Assembly: GCF_017471675.1 (NCBI RefSeq)
Contig: NZ_JAFUSK010000037.1
Coordinates: 1-64,000, forward strand
From: Pseudobutyrivibrio sp.
GTDB taxonomy: Bacteria > Bacillota > Clostridia > Lachnospirales > Lachnospiraceae
Length of the DNA: 64,000 nucleotides
Direction: 5' to 3'
Part shown: positions 61,725-64,000 of the stretch, piece by piece
How positions within the stretch are numbered: the stretch's first letter is position 1
Layout: every line of letters begins with the position of its first letter
The notes under the pieces: generated by a model
Told to the model about the DNA's origin: nothing
The model's input: the letters and a program-made list of their open reading frames with translations, nothing else
Databases searched by the model: none
Position numbers and translations under genes: made by a program

Positions 61725-62729
61725 TTATTTATCTATAATCGTAACATTTTTCGCTATTTCTTCCGCCTGCTCAAATGAGAATTCTTTTTTAGCTAATGCC
61801 AAATAATAATACTTTTCATTTCCTTCTTTTAAATAATAGAATTCCCAGTATTCAGAAAAGGTATCAGCTTCTTTTAGCTCAACCCCAGCATCTTTTAATT
61901 CTTCTTCTAAAGCAAATGTGTAAAATTCATTTAAAGATGTAGCTTCCATAATATACCAACCATCGTTTTTCTCTGATGGGATTACATCTTGAATTCTCTT
62001 TTCGAAATGATTACCTGTAGGTAAACCATATGGTTGTGGAACGCCATCTAAAAATTCAATATTTACATCATTATTAGTAGCCAAAATCCTTCCTATAAAT
62101 CCTGCACATCTCCATTCATCATAATGAGTTGTAGCATCTAACTCAGAGCCTGCTATATCTTCTTTAATCACATCGTATATTTCCTGTGACATAGGATAAA
62201 CTTCCGGCAGAATAACTGCTCCGCCACTAATCCCTTGGTTAAAATTCAATTCTCCAATTGTATATTTTTCTGGAAGTTTCACAGTGAGCCACTTATCCAG
62301 CGATTCTCTTCTTGACACAAATTCATCCAAATCATTTTTGTATACATAATTATCATAAAGTATGACTACATCACCATTAATATCATTTTTAATGTATACT
62401 GCATCCAACTGATTATTTTCGGTATAACTAGCTTGTATCCAATAATAAATATCATCATAGCTAAAATAAATATTATAGCTATACCACAAATCTCCATCAG
62501 CTTCTCGAGTATCCAGATTGTTGGTAGAATCAGCGAATTTTGTAAAATCAATTTTATCAAAAGTATGATTGTAATATGCGTCTCTGAAAGCATTGTATTC
62601 AAACTCAACTAACTCTTTATTTGATTCTTGCGTTTCAGCTTTTGTGTCTTGAGTGCTAATAGTTTGCCCACAGCCTGTAAAAAGCAATACTCCCGCACAT
62701 AATATATAAGCCATATTTTTTCTATACAT
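61725..62729 (-). CDS. Lipoprotein of unknown function
   Basis: 334 aa. Signal peptide with lipobox LLFTGC (Cys20). Tyr- and Asp-rich mature part with no recognised domain; segments 'WYSYNIYFSYDDIYYWIQ' and 'WEFYYLKEGNEKYYYLALAKKEF' suggest beta-strand-rich extracellular protein. It stands alone: terminator downstream at 61643-61693 and about 43 nt after the DUF1653 gene. Possible cotranscription with the DUF1653 gene. Confidence 0.75.
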   Translation of the reverse strand: MYRKNMAYILCAGVLLFTGCGQTISTQDTKAETQESNKELVEFEYNAFRDAYYNHTFDKIDFTKFADSTNNLDTREADGDLWYSYNIYFSYDDIYYWIQASYTENNQLDAVYIKNDINGDVVILYDNYVYKNDLDEFVSRRESLDKWLTVKLPEKYTIGELNFNQGISGGAVILPEVYPMSQEIYDVIKEDIAGSELDATTHYDEWRCAGFIGRILATNNDVNIEFLDGVPQPYGLPTGNHFEKRIQDVIPSEKNDGWYIMEATSLNEFYTFALEEELKDAGVELKEADTFSEYWEFYYLKEGNEKYYYLALAKKEFSFEQAEEIAKNVTIIDK

Positions 62730-62772
62730 TAGTCTATATTTTCCCTTCTTGTAGCTGCATAGACATAGTTTC

Positions 62773-63018
62773 TCAATGCTTTTTACTTAAAATTTCCTGT
62801 AGTTCAAATCTATACTTTTGCTTCACATCTGGATACTTTTCATGGTCTACTTCCGATAAAAACATTTCTTTTGGTCTCACCCAAAGTGAACCATCACCAT
62901 ATAATTTACGATATACAACCATCTCTTCTTGAGTTTCAGAATCTCTTGCGATATCTTCCACCAGGTAATAATCCCCCTTAAAGTGCTTATAAACTCTATG
63001 TAAAACTAATTCTTGCAT
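62773..63018 (-). CDS. DUF1653 family protein
   Basis: 81 aa, soluble. Family pattern [16 protein letters not shown] followed by [20 protein letters not shown] and a final FLSEV segment. DUF1653 is a small beta-barrel-like domain of unknown function found in many Firmicutes and proteobacteria. Its start lies 43 nt after the EamA gene. Confidence 0.9.
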   Translation of the reverse strand: MQELVLHRVYKHFKGDYYLVEDIARDSETQEEMVVYRKLYGDGSLWVRPKEMFLSEVDHEKYPDVKQKYRFELQEILSKKH

Positions 63019-63061
63019 CTTCGCCTCCGTATATTTAATTTTTGCTCGATTATCATATATC

Positions 63062-63475
63062 TTACAGAACCATAAACAATGTGCCTGCTCCTATCAGGAT
63101 GCAACCAATAGCTGACTTTACAGTAAAATCCTCGTGCAGGAAAACAAATGCCAGCACCAATGTAATAATTATGGACAGCTTATCAATCGGAACAACCTTG
63201 GAAGCATCTCCTATCTGCAGTGCTTTGTAATAGCAAAGCCATGATGCACCCGTTGCAAGACCGGACAATATAAGGAAAATCCAACTCTTTGGGCTAATTG
63301 TTCTTATGCCATCCTGCTGATTAGTAATAAATACCATCCCCCATGCCATTATTACAACAACCATGGTGCGGATAGCTGTGGCAAGATTTGAGCCAACGCC
63401 TTCAATTCCTACTTTTGCCAGTATTGATGTTAATGCAGCAAACACTGCCGAACCAAGAGCTAACCAAAACCACAT
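63062..63475 (-). CDS. EamA-type (DMT superfamily) small transporter
   Basis: 137 aa with a single EamA unit (about five hydrophobic helices). Motifs: [41 protein letters not shown] near the centre and the closing [20 protein letters not shown]. Such half-size members act as dimers. AGGAGG 7 nt before ATG. Substrate unknown. Confidence 0.9.
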   Translation of the reverse strand: MWFWLALGSAVFAALTSILAKVGIEGVGSNLATAIRTMVVVIMAWGMVFITNQQDGIRTISPKSWIFLILSGLATGASWLCYYKALQIGDASKVVPIDKLSIIITLVLAFVFLHEDFTVKSAIGCILIGAGTLFMVL

Positions 63476-63548
63476 AACTATACCTCCTCATCTAATTGAT
63501 AAAACATTCACGATTCTCGCATCAGCTTTTAACCTGGAAGCCTCGTCT

Positions 63549-64000
63549 TTATATTCCACTATTTGCTATTACAAGTGCTATTCCTGATGCGATTAAAAGT
63601 ATGATTACTATCTTCTTTACTATCTTGTCATTTATTCTGTCAGCACTACTCATTCCTGCAATCAATCCCACTAACATAAATGGAGATAGCAACACAGCTT
63701 TCTTTAGCATATCTAAATTTAATATTCCATAAACGATATACAATGCAATTCTAAATGTATTCTCAATAATAAATACTGTACAAATATTAGCTTTAAAGGA
63801 TTTTGAATCTTCAGTTGTTCTACCAATATAGGCACCAAGCAGTGCACCAACGCCATAAAGTCCGCAGAGAAAACCTGATAAAACCCCAATTATCACAAGC
63901 AAAATCTGTGAGTTCTTAGATTTCTTTTCAGATAGTTCTCTCAGCCACATCTCTATACCAACAATCACCACCAGAATACCAAAGATGATTTTTACTATAG
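63549..64000 (-). CDS. TauE/SafE-family permease, 5' end beyond window
   Basis: C-terminal 150 residues of a membrane protein; the frame stays open to the right edge. Features: 'GVLSGFLCGLYGVGALLGAYI' and about five hydrophobic segments in the second half of a TauE/SafE (sulfite/organosulfonate exporter-like) fold. The GxxxG pattern of SGFLCGLYGVG fits the second repeat. The full gene is expected to be about 250 aa. Substrate not determined. Confidence 0.85.
   Translation of the reverse strand, partial: IVKIIFGILVVIVGIEMWLRELSEKKSKNSQILLVIIGVLSGFLCGLYGVGALLGAYIGRTTEDSKSFKANICTVFIIENTFRIALYIVYGILNLDMLKKAVLLSPFMLVGLIAGMSSADRINDKIVKKIVIILLIASGIALVIANSGI

Overview
The window is low-GC DNA from an anaerobic Firmicute, most likely a Lachnospiraceae member of the Butyrivibrio/Pseudobutyrivibrio type. 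The grounds are AT-rich intergenic DNA, strong AGGAGG ribosome binding sites, a DUF5688 protein, the gene order fmt-rsmB-rlmN-stp-prkC-rsgA-rpe-thiN, and several hypothetical families typical of that group. The genus is an inference from gene families and style, not from a database match. Nearly everything is on the minus strand; the exceptions are tRNA-Thr-potABCD (9.0-12.9 kb) and argG (52.2-53.4 kb). No rRNA, IS element, prophage or CRISPR array is visible.

Layout. 1-5.2 kb: a topoisomerase III cut by the left edge and a DUF234-type ATPase. 5.3-8.9 kb: asd, argH, queH and a small membrane protein. 9.0-12.9 kb: tRNA-Thr(CGU) followed closely by potABCD polyamine uptake. 12.9-22.6 kb: a DUF5688 gene and a housekeeping run asp23-nusB-xseAB-ispA-dxs-tlyA-nadK-argR-recN. 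22.7-27.2 kb: the preQ1 operon queD-queE-folE-queC-queF behind a probable preQ1 riboswitch, then surE and a short-chain dehydrogenase. 27.3-30.7 kb: a repeat array and three unknown proteins, one resembling the end of FliD. 30.7-38.9 kb: a two-component system, hflKC, an EF-hand type protein and an LprI-like envelope protein. 38.9-40.8 kb: an unusual non-operonic locus (below). 40.8-46.9 kb: comEA, a two-component system, a GerMN lipoprotein and comEC. 47-53.4 kb: argC-GNAT-argJ-argB-argD, divergent from argG. 53.4-61.6 kb: the fmt to thiN operon with the PASTA kinase/phosphatase pair. 61.7-64 kb: a lipoprotein, a DUF1653 protein, and an EamA and a TauE/SafE transporter (the latter cut by the right edge).

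The genes form three metabolic themes: arginine biosynthesis in three separate places (argH; argR; argCJBD/argG) with ARG-box-like sites between argC and argG; queuosine precursor synthesis (queDEC-folE-queF plus queH 14 kb away); and isoprenoid, translation and DNA-repair housekeeping.

The most unusual feature is at 38.9-40.8 kb. A PD-(D/E)XK nuclease-like gene is bracketed by two arrays of exactly seven units each. Each unit is TACTATCT-N19-AGATAGTA (35 nt), repeated every 52 bp (five helical turns) with non-conserved DNA between. A back-to-back cluster of stem-loops sits beside the left array. A second array at 27.4-27.75 kb uses another word (TTAAGTG/CACTTAA) but the same 35-nt unit, with periods stepping by about one helical turn. 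A perfect 22-nt sequence is shared between the flanks of the two loci. I know of no described system with this architecture.
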